The notes below the pieces were generated by a model. The model was given only the letters and a program-made list of their open reading frames with translations, was not told the DNA's origin and searched no databases. A DNA stretch of 64,000 bases, from the NCBI GenBank assembly GCA_035634255.1, contig DASQDI010000079.1, positions 65,273-129,272 on the forward strand. The letters are read 5' to 3'. Shown here in pieces: positions 25,012-33,720 of this stretch. The translations under genes were made by a program, and so were the position numbers. Origin of the DNA: DATLMR01 sp035634255. Its GTDB lineage: Bacteria > Acidobacteriota > Blastocatellia > UBA7656. Position 1 is the stretch's first letter, and every line of letters starts with the position of its first letter.

Positions 25012-25207
25012 GGTTGTTCTGTTCCTCCAGATCAATGTCGAACAACCCTCTCAACTGCCTGTAGTAAAGGTGCGTCATCGTTTTTCTGTTTCGCGGTTTT
25101 ACCAACCCGCTTTCTTTTCATCCCCACGGGCTCGGCCACTCGGACCAATGGTTGCGAGACATGTTGGCTACGATTCTTTTCGGGCGCAGGTTCCGGGCCG
25201 GAGGGTC

Positions 25208-25585
25208 TCACACGGGCTGAATCGCGATGACCGCCTGCTTCGTCTTTCTCAGCCGGCTGAAGAAGTCCCCGAACCGCTTCAGCCACCCGTATTTCTTAGT
25301 CAGCAACTCCTGGCCGCGCGCCGCCTCAGCCCCATCGACCATTCGGGCCTTCGCGTCGACCCAGTCGCCCTTGAGCGAGCCGCGAACGTCGCAGGGGGCG
25401 ATCCGCACGTTCGGATTATTTCGCACCCTCTTCACCTTGCCCGCGTCGGCGCGCGAGTAGACGTAGAGCGTCCCGCCTTCGCGCGCGAACCACACGGGGG
25501 TGTCCACGGGCGTCCCGCTCTTCCTGTACGTCTTAAGGTTTATATACTTCTCGTTCGCGAACCGGGCCAGCTTGTCGTCATTCAT
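25208..25585 (-). CDS. PPOX-class F420- or FMN-dependent enzyme
   Basis: 125 residues with the split-barrel flavin-binding fold: KYINLKTYRKSGTPVDTPVWF, LYVYSRADAGKVKRVRNNP and VRIAPCDVRG are hallmark segments of the TIGR03666-type PPOX family (Rv2061-like). Members use F420 or FMN to reduce or bind small molecules. Its ATG overlaps the TGA of the ClpX-like gene by 4 bases (ATGA), so translation is coupled. An F420 cofactor would require biosynthesis genes not seen here. Confidence 0.8.
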   Translation of the reverse strand: MNDDKLARFANEKYINLKTYRKSGTPVDTPVWFAREGGTLYVYSRADAGKVKRVRNNPNVRIAPCDVRGSLKGDWVDAKARMVDGAEAARGQELLTKKYGWLKRFGDFFSRLRKTKQAVIAIQPV

Positions 25586-26730
25586 AGGGCGCGGACCTCG
25601 CTCTCAAGCCGTCCGGCCTTAAGGTCTATCAGCACCTCGGCGTTCGTGGCGCGCATGAAAGTCTCGAAGGCCGCGCGCTCCACCGCCGCCACGACCTCCG
25701 TCTGCAACCCGCGAGCGCCGGTGCCGCGCCTCAGGCTGCGCGCGACGATGTGCTCAAGCGCGGCGTCCGTCACGTTCAGTCGCAGGCCCTCGCCCTCGAA
25801 CTCGCGCCGGAACTGCGGCAGCACGTTGTCGACCAGGATGCGCCGCAGGGTTTCAGGCGGGAGCGGGGGGAAGCTGACGATTCGCGAGAACCTGCCGACC
25901 AGTTCCGGCAGGAAGCCGTACTTCTGAAAGGACCCGACCTCTTCGAGGCTCAGCTCGCTCGACTCGTTCCCGTTCGCGTTCCGAAAGCCTATGCTGGCCC
26001 TCGTGGTCTGAAGCAGGTCGTCGAGGCCCGAGAACGCCCCGCACGCGATGAACGGGATGTCCTGAGTAGACAGCTCGATTCGGTAGCCATACTGCGAGTA
26101 CCCGTAATCCATCGGCACTACCACGTCGGTGCCCTGCAACATCGCGAGCAACTCCCTCTGCACCCCGTAGCCCGACACGTCCTTGGTCGTGCCCTGCCCG
26201 GCGAAGCGGGCGTTGCTGCCGGACGAGGCGATCTTATCGAACTCGTCGAGGCAGACCACCCCGCAGGACGCCATGAAAGGGTTGCCGCCGGAGTTTATTA
26301 TGAGCCGGGTCAGGACGGTCCGCACGTCGTCGCCGATGTAGCCGCTCTCGGTGAAGCTGGTTATATCGACGATGACCGTGGGCAGTTTCAGTATGTTTTG
26401 AAACAGCAGCTCGACCAGGAAGGTCTTGCCGCACCCCGTGGGGCCGAGCATCAGGATGTTCTGCTTGGGAGGGAGAGCGCTCCTGGGCTCGCCCTCGACG
26501 TGCAGACGCTTGAGCCTGCGGACGTGGCGGTAAGCCATCAGGGCCAGAGCCCGCCTCTGCTCGTCCTGCCCCTTGTAGCCGAGCCGCTCCAACTCGTCCG
26601 CGATGGCGGGAGGGGAGAGGACCGGCAGGGCGGCGACGAAGGCGCGGAAAGACTCGCGGTAATGCCGGGAGGTGTCCTCGTCTTCGAACGGGTCTCCGTG
26701 TTGGTTCTGTTCGGGCAACGTGAATTTCAT
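25582..26730 (-). CDS. ClpX-like AAA+ ATPase without zinc-binding domain
   Basis: 382 residues. The AAA+ core shows Walker A GPTGCGKT (96-103), a pore-loop GYIGDDV (about 130-136), Walker B VVCLDEFDKI (157-166), an Arg-finger region FGFLPELVGR-like (here GFLPELVGRFSRI) and a sensor-2 RRGTGARGLQ. These are the ClpX unfoldase hallmarks. The N-terminal Cys4 zinc domain of ClpX is missing; instead there are about 85 residues of charged sequence. Whether it still docks ClpP is unknown. Translation is coupled to the downstream PPOX enzyme by a 4-base overlap, an unusual partner. Confidence 0.85.
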   Translation of the reverse strand: MKFTLPEQNQHGDPFEDEDTSRHYRESFRAFVAALPVLSPPAIADELERLGYKGQDEQRRALALMAYRHVRRLKRLHVEGEPRSALPPKQNILMLGPTGCGKTFLVELLFQNILKLPTVIVDITSFTESGYIGDDVRTVLTRLIINSGGNPFMASCGVVCLDEFDKIASSGSNARFAGQGTTKDVSGYGVQRELLAMLQGTDVVVPMDYGYSQYGYRIELSTQDIPFIACGAFSGLDDLLQTTRASIGFRNANGNESSELSLEEVGSFQKYGFLPELVGRFSRIVSFPPLPPETLRRILVDNVLPQFRREFEGEGLRLNVTDAALEHIVARSLRRGTGARGLQTEVVAAVERAAFETFMRATNAEVLIDLKAGRLESEVRAL

Positions 26731-26872
26731 CGTCTCTCTCTGCCGGATGATCTCGAACGACGCCTGAGCGCGAAGCTCCGTCTAATAGTATGCCTCAGCT
26801 TTTTTCTTCGCCACCTTCTTATTGAAAGAAGGGTCGGGGGTAAGAGTTCGGTGCTCGGGGGGCAGGGAAGGG

Positions 26873-26958
26873 ATTCTATAAAGAGAGTTCGGAATGATTA
26901 AGGCGCGGGGCGTGTCGCTCACCGGCCCCCGGCCCCTGAGCCCTGACCCCTGAGCTGT
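26873..26958 (+). repeat. Dispersed repeat, copy 1
   Basis: GGATTCTATAAAGAGAGT (about 26874-26891) is followed by a run related to CCCCTGAGCCCTGACCCCTG (26933-26952). An inverted copy occurs at 38833-38915. The copy overlaps the 3' end of the small helical gene at 26919. Confidence 0.6.
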
Positions 26959-27146
26959 CGCAGCAGCGTTTCGAGCAGGCGGAGCCTCTGCCGTTTGTAG
27001 GCTATCGTGCGGTCAAAATCGGCTGACGCATCCTGCATCTCGATCCACGCGCGCAGGGTCCTGATGTGGTCCGTCGCGGCTTCGAAGAAGTTATCCTCGG
27101 CTTCTTTTACCACTGCTTCCAAATGCTCGCTTGTAACTGCGTTCAT
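26919..27146 (-). CDS. Small helical protein of unknown function
   Basis: 75 residues starting MNAVTSEHLEAVVKEAEDNF, with GAGGTGACGC just before the ATG. Almost the whole length is predicted helix with heptad-like spacing, and the end LLETLLRQLRGQGSGAGGR is basic. The last codons overlap a dispersed repeat (26873-26958), so the original C-terminus may have been altered by repeat insertion. No family is recognised. Confidence 0.55.
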   Translation of the reverse strand: MNAVTSEHLEAVVKEAEDNFFEAATDHIRTLRAWIEMQDASADFDRTIAYKRQRLRLLETLLRQLRGQGSGAGGR

Positions 27147-27559
27147 GCGTCACCTCTAATGGTCCGATATGATCAACCGGAAGAAATATTCAATTATTCC
27201 CGTACACTGCAATCTCCATACCTCTTGGTAGCTACATACCCGACCGGCTTAAAAAGATTCCACGGCGGGCCGGGGAGGCAAAAATTTCTCATCCCTGGGA
27301 GGAGGCTGCGTAATTATTACCGCCGCGGACGGGAAAGCGTACAGTAAGGTCAATTGCAAAACTCGCCTAATTGACAATTCCGCCGGTGCGGATTAGAGTT
27401 TTGCAGGCTGCACCCGCGATCTGCCCGGACCGCTTTTTACGCCGGGGCGGGTGAACCGCGCGGGGCTTGCAGGTGGCGTCCGGCCGCCCGGTCCTTGCGA
27501 ATGAGAGGATTGGAGCCTCAGTTCTCATGGATGGATTTTAAGTGAGAAAGGATAAAGAC
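27147..27559 (+). other. 413-base intergenic region upstream of the peroxiredoxin gene
   Basis: No gene is seen in 27147-27559. The right half contains the putative peroxiredoxin promoter inside an inverted repeat (27355-27405), giving a leader of about 150 bases. The left half is A/T-richer (AATATTCAATTATT) without recognisable elements. Confidence 0.5.
27355..27405 (+). promoter_or_regulatory. Promoter framed by a 10-bp inverted repeat upstream of peroxiredoxin
   Basis: TGCAAAACTC (27355-27364) and GAGTTTTGCA (27396-27405) form a perfect 10-bp inverted repeat with a 31-bp spacer. Inside lie TTGACA (27371-27376) and, 17 bp on, TAGAGT (27394-27399), a fair sigma-70 promoter. The -35 element also sits in the palindrome AATTGACAATT. 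The layout suggests an operator that could bring two regulator half-sites around the promoter. Confidence 0.5.
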
Positions 27560-28198
27560 ATGGCAATAAGAATTGGTGATACCGCACCTGACTTTACGGC
27601 TGAAACGACCGAAGGCACGATCAACTTCCACGAGTGGATCGGTGATAACTGGGCCGTTCTCTTCTCTCATCCCAAAGATTTCACCCCCGTCTGTACCACC
27701 GAACTCGGGGAGGTCGCGCGCCTCAAGCCCGAGTTCGACAAGCGCAACGTGAAGGTCATCGGACTGAGCGTCGACCCGTCGGACTCCCATCACAAGTGGG
27801 CCGAGGACATAAAAGAGACTCAGGGCCACGCGCTCAACTTCCCGGTCATCGCCGACTCGGACCGGAAGGTGTCGGACCTTTACGACATGATCCACCCGAA
27901 CGCCAACGACACTCTGACGGTCCGGTCCGTATTCGTCATCGGCCCGGACAAGAAAGTTAAGCTGATGATCACCTACCCGGCGAGCACGGGGCGGAACTTC
28001 GAAGAGATCCTGCGCGTGATCGACTCCCTGCAACTGACCGCCAACTACAGCGTGGCGACGCCGGTCAACTGGAGGGACGGGGACGACTGCATAATCGTCC
28101 CCGCGCTCTCCGACGAGCAGGCGAAGGAGAAGTTCCCCGGCGGGTGGAAGACCCTGAAGCCGTACCTGAGGATGGTCTCCCAGCCCAACAAGCAGTAA
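27560..28198 (+). CDS. 1-Cys peroxiredoxin (Prx6-type)
   Basis: 212 residues from the ATG at 27560, preceded by AAAGGATAAAGAC. The peroxidatic Cys45 is in FTPVCTTELG with the required Pro and Thr (P-x-x-x-T/S-x-x-C-type motif). The extended C-terminal half (DCIIVPALSDEQAKEKFPGGWKTLKPYLRM) is diagnostic of the Prx6 subfamily, and no resolving Cys is seen. It reduces hydrogen peroxide or organic hydroperoxides in the cytoplasm. A strong hairpin follows the gene. The long leader and inverted repeat upstream hint at regulation, perhaps by oxidative stress. Confidence 0.93.
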   Translation: MAIRIGDTAPDFTAETTEGTINFHEWIGDNWAVLFSHPKDFTPVCTTELGEVARLKPEFDKRNVKVIGLSVDPSDSHHKWAEDIKETQGHALNFPVIADSDRKVSDLYDMIHPNANDTLTVRSVFVIGPDKKVKLMITYPASTGRNFEEILRVIDSLQLTANYSVATPVNWRDGDDCIIVPALSDEQAKEKFPGGWKTLKPYLRMVSQPNKQ

Positions 28199-28222
28199 CC
28201 TTCAACCGCCCGGTTCCCGCAC

Positions 28223-28260
28223 GAAGAGGGAAGGCCGAAAAGCCTTCCCTCTTCTCGTTA
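28223..28260 (+). terminator. Hairpin terminator after the peroxiredoxin gene
   Basis: GAAGAGGGAAGGC and GCCTTCCCTCTTC form a perfect 13-bp stem with loop CGAAAA, starting 25 bases after the stop. A short TCGTTAAT follows, so the T-run is weak but the stem is strong. Confidence 0.7.
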
Positions 28261-28391
28261 ATCCGACCTGCTCTCGGCCGCCCCGCCCAGCGTCACCGAG
28301 CGGAAGACCGCTCTGATCGAGGCTCAGCCCGCCGTGGATTCGAAGCGCGAGACAGGGAAGATGCTTCGGACCGATGACCGCGCCTGAAATA

Positions 28392-29417
28392 TCAGAGCAC
28401 TTCGCGCCGCAACTCGGGGAAGACTTTTGACACCTTGCCGAGCAGGTAATCTCCGTACGTCCCGGTGAATTCGTGAACGCTCGCGCGGTCCCATCGCTCG
28501 TCGCGGTCGTCGCGCGCTCGGGAGGGGCCGCCGAGTTCAATCGGCTTCACTTCCGCGTCGAAGTTAGGGTCGAAGAAGAAAGGGAATGAAAGCCTATCGC
28601 GCCCCGAGGCGTTTTGCACGCGGTGGGGCGTGGAGCGGTAGAGGCCGCTCGTCATTCGGTCCAGCATGTCGCCTATGTTGCAGACGAATGAGCCCGCGAC
28701 CGGAGGCGCGGCGACCCACCGCGACCTCGACTTAACCTGCAAGCCGCCCGACTCGTCCTGTTTTAGGATCGTCAGCACTCCGTAATCCGTGTGCTCTCCC
28801 ACCCCCCACGCCTTCTCGCCTCCGGGAGCGCCGGCCGACGGGGGGTAGTTGAAGATGCGAAACAGGACGAACGGGTCCGACGTGTAGCGGTCCGAGAAGT
28901 AAGAATCTTCAAGGCCGAGGCTCAAGGCGATGCCGGACATCAAGGCATGTCCCAGGAGGGTCATCACCGACATGTAACCGAGCACCGTCTCCCGGAAGAG
29001 AGGCAGGTCGGAGGGGAAGAGATTTCGCCCGTGCATCGGGGTCCCGGCTTTGACCATCGGGTGATCGTCTTCCAGTTCGGCCCCGAAATAGATGCCTTCT
29101 TTCAGGTCGGGCCTGCCCGAGGTCAACTCGCCCCCCACGGGGAAATAACCCCTCCAGGCTTTGCCGCCCTTCGACATGCTGATCTCAAGCTTCCTCTCAG
29201 GCTCTCTGGCGAAGAACTCGCGGCTGAGACGCTCCAAGGTGCGTTGCAACCCCTCATCCACCCCATGATTGACGGCGTAAAAGAAGCCGCAATCCCGGCA
29301 GGCCCGCCCGATCCGGTCGGCGACCGCGCGGCGGTCCCCCTTGCCCGACACGAGCGCGCCCACGTCGATGATCGGAATCCGCGAAGAATCTCCCGCCTCG
29401 GGTCTTAAGATGTCCAT
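28392..29417 (-). CDS. Isopenicillin N synthase-like 2-oxoglutarate/Fe(II) oxygenase
   Basis: 341 residues. The N-terminal DIOX_N domain shows IPIIDVGALVSG and GFFYAVNHGVD. The jelly-roll core has the iron ligands HTDYG (HxD) and, about 55 residues later, STPHRVQN, with the co-substrate Arg in DRLSFPFFFDPN. This is the plant-ACO/IPNS type of dioxygenase, found in many bacteria as lone genes. Substrate unknown; no biosynthetic partners are adjacent. A kinase-like P-loop gene precedes it by 10 bases and is probably co-transcribed. Confidence 0.87.
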   Translation of the reverse strand: MDILRPEAGDSSRIPIIDVGALVSGKGDRRAVADRIGRACRDCGFFYAVNHGVDEGLQRTLERLSREFFAREPERKLEISMSKGGKAWRGYFPVGGELTSGRPDLKEGIYFGAELEDDHPMVKAGTPMHGRNLFPSDLPLFRETVLGYMSVMTLLGHALMSGIALSLGLEDSYFSDRYTSDPFVLFRIFNYPPSAGAPGGEKAWGVGEHTDYGVLTILKQDESGGLQVKSRSRWVAAPPVAGSFVCNIGDMLDRMTSGLYRSTPHRVQNASGRDRLSFPFFFDPNFDAEVKPIELGGPSRARDDRDERWDRASVHEFTGTYGDYLLGKVSKVFPELRREVL

Positions 29418-29427
29418 CAGGCTTCCC

Positions 29428-29958
29428 CTAAAGATCGAACCGCGCTTTGATCCTCGAAACGGCCTCTTCCGCCGGCAGGTCCGTATTGTCGATGCTCAGA
29501 CCCTCCCTCCCCGGCACGGCGGAGAAGAGTTCATACCGCCCCATCACTTCTTTCAGAGTCTCTACGGTCCCGATCTTGCCGAACTTCCTCCTCGACTCCG
29601 CGACGACCCTCTCTTCCAGACGCCTCGCGTCGCAATATAGCTGCACGAAGCAGACCTCCCCGCCATGCCGCTCGACGGCGGACGTGATTCGGTCGATGAA
29701 TCGATTGTCCTGAGGGTTCGCGTAGACGAAGGTGAAGATCAGGCCGTCGATCTTCTCGCGGGCCGCCTCCTCGATCAGGTCGATTCGGATCTTATCGACC
29801 AGCCTGACGAAAGGCGCGGTCCCGAAGTCGAATACCGCCCCGACGCAATCGACCGTCAGATGGTTGTGAAAGAGCCGAAACCCGGTCGAGGCCGCCAGCG
29901 ACGACGCCACGGTGAGTTTTCCGGCGGCCGGGGGGCCGTAAATCAGAACCAGTCTCAT
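29428..29958 (-). CDS. P-loop nucleoside/nucleotide kinase-like protein
   Basis: 176 residues from the ATG at 29958 (MRLVLIYGPPAAGK). The Walker A motif GPPAAGKLT lies within the first 15 residues, favouring this start over one at 30015. The rest (FRLFHNHLTVDCVGAVF, DGLIFTFVYANPQDN, RRLEERVVAESRRKFGK) resembles small AAA/shikimate-kinase-like proteins that carry a lid with Arg residues. Substrate unknown. It ends 10 bases before the 2-oxoglutarate oxygenase start, so the two probably form an operon. Confidence 0.75.
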   Translation of the reverse strand: MRLVLIYGPPAAGKLTVASSLAASTGFRLFHNHLTVDCVGAVFDFGTAPFVRLVDKIRIDLIEEAAREKIDGLIFTFVYANPQDNRFIDRITSAVERHGGEVCFVQLYCDARRLEERVVAESRRKFGKIGTVETLKEVMGRYELFSAVPGREGLSIDNTDLPAEEAVSRIKARFDL

Positions 29959-30350
29959 ATCGATCTTCAATTCTTCTTCATCGTAGCGCGGCTGTCCAGG
30001 ACGGAAGGCCCACATGTAAATCGACGCATGTCTTTAACACCGGGGGCACGAAAAGTAAACAGAAGACGCTCCATCGAAAAAGAAACTCTGGTTTGCATTC
30101 TTCGCGTAGCAGGTGGAATCAAACAACTTTCCGCTATATAGTTCGCACTTCCGCTGGCTGTCCCTTCGGACAGGACCTGGTGATTTTTACAGCCCTGGAT
30201 CGAATCTGATCCTACCATTCAGCAGTTCTTAGGTCATTAAAATCCCTGAAGCCCGATCTGAACTCACGCTGTCCCACTCACCGGACGCGCGAGCGGGCGA
30301 ATCTGTCGTACGAATGCGCTTTTGAATGTTCGACTCTTGATGGAGAATTT
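29959..30350. other. 392-base intergenic region between divergent genes
   Basis: No gene is seen. It contains a small stable-looking hairpin CTGTCC-CTTC-GGACAG (about 30158-30173) and A/T-rich stretches likely to hold promoters for both flanking genes, none matching consensus well. ATGGAGAATTT before the ATG at 30351 is the ribosome site of the plus-strand gene. Confidence 0.4.
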
Positions 30351-32126
30351 ATGCACCCCCCCGTGAATTCTTGTTGGATCAAGTGTGTAATCCTTCTTTT
30401 CTGCCTCGCCGGCTGCGCCGGAAACGGCTTCGCGACAACAGTGATCACGCCGAGCGACGACGATATGATCGTCGGGGCCAGGGCCATCGTCCGCGCGCGG
30501 GTGTCAGGCATCAGCACTGGCATGGACGAAACGCAGGGGGCGGTCTACACGTACGTGGCCTTGCAGGTGGAGGAAGTGATTAAGGGTCGCGTCTCCGAGA
30601 GCCGCGTGGTCCTCAGGCAGCCGGGCGGAGAGTTCGGCGACCGCGGCACGATCTTTTACGGCGCTCCCAGGTTCAGTCAGGGGGAGGACGTTCTGGTCTA
30701 CCTCGACACGTGGGCCGACGGGAGCCTCCGCGTCCACCAGATGTACCTCGGCAAGTTCTCCATCCAGAAAGACCCGGAGACGGGCCTTGAAACGGCCGTT
30801 CGTGCTAACCCGGCGGACCTGCCGGGAGTGATCGGAATACCGGTCTCGGGGAGCGTCACGGACCGGCTGGAGCTTCGGGCTTACAGGCGGATGGTGCGGG
30901 AGCGGCTCGCGGCCAACCGCGAGAGGGTGAGCCGATTCGACCGGCTTCATTACCGGGGGAAGCCGATGTTGATGCGGCCGCCGGATTTCAGGGGGGCGGA
31001 GGGCGGAGCGGTGCGGCCGCAGTTCGCGACCATGGCCCCGGCCCTCTGCTGGTTCGAGCTGTCGGGCGGCCGGGCGGTGCAGGTCGTCACCGGCGCGGAT
31101 GGCGCGCTCTACTCCTCCGTCGCCTCGGACATTTCGGCGGCCGTGAATGCGTGGTCCGCCGCGCCCAACATATTTATACAGCTCGCGGATGGGGCGGCGG
31201 GCGCAAACCTCTGCTCCTCAACTTCGGGGAAAATTTCGGTCATCTTCAATAACTGTGACGGGCTGTGGTCGGCGGTGTCCGGGTGCTCCGGCGTGCTGGC
31301 CCAGACCGCGATCTCCTACAGCAACTCGCAGACGCGCGTGGTCAACGGCCAGACCTTCCGCAGGATCACCGGGGCGGTCGTGTCGTTCAACCCGCACGCA
31401 AGCTGCTTTCTGGAAAGCCGGTGCCACATTCAGGAGATCGCCACGCACGAGATAGGCCACGCCCTGGGCCTGGGCCACGCGGGGGATTCGAGTTTCGGAA
31501 TCCCGACGGAATCGGAGAAGGACGCCACGATGTACGCGGTGATCCATTTCGACAGCCGGTGCGCCGCGCTCCGCAAGGACGACATGGCCGGCATCGAGTT
31601 CATCTACCCGGCGGGGCCTCAGACGCTCGCCCCGGCGATAACGACCGGCACCCCGCTCTACAGCACGACCCTGGGGGACTCTTACCTGCAAACCCTGAGC
31701 GCGGCGGGCGGCGCTCCGCCTTACACGTGGAGCCTGTCGGACGGGAGCGGCGGCCTGCCTCCGGGCATCACCCTGACCGCCGACGGGCGGCTCGCGGGTA
31801 AGTCTTCATCCGCCGGGAGTTTCAACCTCACGGTTCAGGTGACGGACGGGGCGGGGGGCGTCGCGCGGAAAGCGATCTCGATAACCGTCACGGACACGCC
31901 TCTAATAAATGTCGTGAAGTACAAAGCGAAGAAGGGCAAATTGACGATCAAAGGCGAGAGGTTCGCTTCCGCCGCCCTGTTGGTCGACCGCGTGCGGGCG
32001 AACGCCACGATCAGCGGCGGCTCCATCGTCGCGAAAAACCTGAGGCTCGCGGCGGGCATCCACGAACTTCGCATAGTCGATGCCCTCGGGCGGCTCTCCG
32101 ACCCATTCTTTCTGGAAGTCGAGTGA
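30351..32126 (+). CDS. Matrixin-like zinc metalloprotease lipoprotein with Ig-like domain
   Basis: 591 residues. The N-terminus ends in the lipobox LAGC (Cys22), so it is probably a lipoprotein. The metzincin motif HEIGHALGLGH (366-376) supplies three zinc His and the catalytic Glu, and ATMYAV (392-397) gives the Met-turn. Upstream (about 225-360) lies the rest of a matrixin-like catalytic domain with several Cys. A putative Ig domain (about 427-512, GAPPYTWSLSDGSGGLPPGI) and an IPT-like C-terminus follow. The first ~200 residues are an unassigned beta-rich region. It probably cleaves extracellular or periplasmic proteins. Confidence 0.85.
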   Translation: MHPPVNSCWIKCVILLFCLAGCAGNGFATTVITPSDDDMIVGARAIVRARVSGISTGMDETQGAVYTYVALQVEEVIKGRVSESRVVLRQPGGEFGDRGTIFYGAPRFSQGEDVLVYLDTWADGSLRVHQMYLGKFSIQKDPETGLETAVRANPADLPGVIGIPVSGSVTDRLELRAYRRMVRERLAANRERVSRFDRLHYRGKPMLMRPPDFRGAEGGAVRPQFATMAPALCWFELSGGRAVQVVTGADGALYSSVASDISAAVNAWSAAPNIFIQLADGAAGANLCSSTSGKISVIFNNCDGLWSAVSGCSGVLAQTAISYSNSQTRVVNGQTFRRITGAVVSFNPHASCFLESRCHIQEIATHEIGHALGLGHAGDSSFGIPTESEKDATMYAVIHFDSRCAALRKDDMAGIEFIYPAGPQTLAPAITTGTPLYSTTLGDSYLQTLSAAGGAPPYTWSLSDGSGGLPPGITLTADGRLAGKSSSAGSFNLTVQVTDGAGGVARKAISITVTDTPLINVVKYKAKKGKLTIKGERFASAALLVDRVRANATISGGSIVAKNLRLAAGIHELRIVDALGRLSDPFFLEVE

Positions 32127-32161
32127 TGGTCAGAGGGAGGCGGCGCGCGGGCCGCGGGTAA

Positions 32162-33049
32162 TCATTTGTTAATCGTGGCCCGCCGCTCTTTTTCTAATTT
32201 GTCTCGGTACTCGGCCTCGGTTCGCTCCACGAAGTTCCGGTACCCGCGAGGGTCGATGAAGGGGTTCGTCTTTTCGCCCCGCTCCATCCGCTTCATCTTC
32301 TCTTGCATCGCGAAGAAAGACCCGTGCGGGGCAAGGAACACGTCACAGTTCAGAGACTTCAGCAGGCGAAAAGTGTAGTCGTAATCCGAAGCGATCTCCG
32401 GGTACTTCGGGTTGTCCGCGAGCTTGTAGCCCGGAGCGGTCGTGCTGCCTATGAAGACAACGTCGTACTGCCTGCCGCCTTCTTCCACCTTCATGGTCCA
32501 CGTGGTACAGCCCTTCGTATGCCCCGGCGTCAGGCGCGCGACCATCGTGACGCCGCCGAGCTCGACCTTGTCCTTATCCCGCAGCAGGCGGTCCGCCTGA
32601 ACGGGTTTGAAAGCCAGAGAGTCGCCCCAGGCGAAATCGTCCCGGCCGCCCCTGGCCAGCAGGGCCGCGTCGGCCTCGCTCGCCATCAGCTTCGCGCCCG
32701 TCAGCTCTTTGAGCGTGCCCAGCCCTCCCGCGTGGTCGGAGTGCGCGTGGCTGTTGATGAGTACCTTCACGTCCTCGATCCTGAACCCCAGCTGCCTGAT
32801 GTTGCTCCGGATTTGGGGGACCGTCTCTTCGAACCCGCTGTCGAGAAGTATGTGGCCCGCGGGCGTGGTGATGAGGAAAGAAGTTACGTCGGACGCGCCG
32901 ACATAATAAATATTCCCGATCACCTTGTAAGGCTTGACGGGGCGGTTCCACGAGCGCCAGGTCTCGTCGGCCTGCGCTTTCGCAAGCGCGGGGCATAAGA
33001 GCAGGGTGACGGCGCAGGCGAGTTTTTTAAGGCGGGATGAATTTCGCAT
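32162..33049 (-). CDS. Subclass B3 metallo-beta-lactamase
   Basis: 295 residues with a signal peptide (LACAVTLLLCPALAKA). All B3 zinc ligands are present: HAHSDH (His101, His103, Asp105, His106), His177 in TPGHTKGCTTW, and His242 in LAPHGSFFAM. The B3-specific GSTTAPGYKL corresponds to the Ser221 region of L1-type enzymes, and the long GSFFAMQEKM end fits. It should be a periplasmic two-zinc enzyme that hydrolyses carbapenems and other beta-lactams. It stands next to msrA, 25 bases downstream of it, and no mobile element flanks it, so it is probably chromosomal and ancestral. Confidence 0.88.
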   Translation of the reverse strand: MRNSSRLKKLACAVTLLLCPALAKAQADETWRSWNRPVKPYKVIGNIYYVGASDVTSFLITTPAGHILLDSGFEETVPQIRSNIRQLGFRIEDVKVLINSHAHSDHAGGLGTLKELTGAKLMASEADAALLARGGRDDFAWGDSLAFKPVQADRLLRDKDKVELGGVTMVARLTPGHTKGCTTWTMKVEEGGRQYDVVFIGSTTAPGYKLADNPKYPEIASDYDYTFRLLKSLNCDVFLAPHGSFFAMQEKMKRMERGEKTNPFIDPRGYRNFVERTEAEYRDKLEKERRATINK

Positions 33050-33074
33050 AGGCCCTCGCTAATCTTTTTCTATA

Positions 33075-33623
33075 TCACTTCTTCAGCTTCGACATGTAGA
33101 GCTTGCGGAACTTGGCCACCTTCGGGGCCACCACCGCGCGGCAATATGGCTGGTTGGGGTTCTGCTCGTAATACTGTTGATGGTAGCCCTCCGCCGGGTA
33201 GAAGGTCTCCAGAGGCGTGACCTCCGTGACTATCGGCCGGTCCCAGACGCGCTCGGCCTCCATCTCTTTAATCACCTGCTCCGCGACTCCCTTCTGCTCG
33301 GGCGAGTGATAAAAGATGGCCGAGCGGTATTGCGTGCCGACATCCGCGCCCTGCCGGTTCAGAGTCGTGGGGTCGTGAATGGTGAAGAAGACCTCCAGCA
33401 ATTCTTTGAAGGAGGCCTCCTTAGGGTCGAAGACGATTTGAACCACCTCCGCGTGCCCCGTGGTCCCCGCGCAGACCTGTTGGTAGGACGGGTTGGGCAG
33501 GTTGCCGCCGGCGTATCCGGAAGTCACCTTCTCGACGCCTCGCATGTCATTGAATACCGCTTCGAGGCACCAGAAGCACCCCCCGGCCAGCGTCGCTGTC
33601 TCTCTGTCGCTCTCTGAATTCAT
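33075..33623 (-). CDS. msrA: Peptide methionine sulfoxide reductase A
   Basis: 182 residues from the ATG at 33623, preceded by CGAGGAGCGCAA. The catalytic Cys is in LAGGCFWCLEAVF, and the conserved TSGYAGG, QVCAGTTGHAEVVQI and GYHQQYYEQNPNQPYC segments are present. The second Cys in PYCRAVV could be the recycling residue. It reduces methionine-S-sulfoxide in proteins. No signal peptide, so it is cytoplasmic. It is immediately upstream of the B3 beta-lactamase, both on the minus strand and possibly co-transcribed. Confidence 0.95.
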   Translation of the reverse strand: MNSESDRETATLAGGCFWCLEAVFNDMRGVEKVTSGYAGGNLPNPSYQQVCAGTTGHAEVVQIVFDPKEASFKELLEVFFTIHDPTTLNRQGADVGTQYRSAIFYHSPEQKGVAEQVIKEMEAERVWDRPIVTEVTPLETFYPAEGYHQQYYEQNPNQPYCRAVVAPKVAKFRKLYMSKLKK

Positions 33624-33720
33624 TTGCGCTCCTCGATCTGTGTTACTCCGCGTGTAAGTATAGCGGCTCTCTGATGCCGTCACAATTCGAGGGAGCGCCG
33701 GGCTCCCGAAAGCCGCGCCC

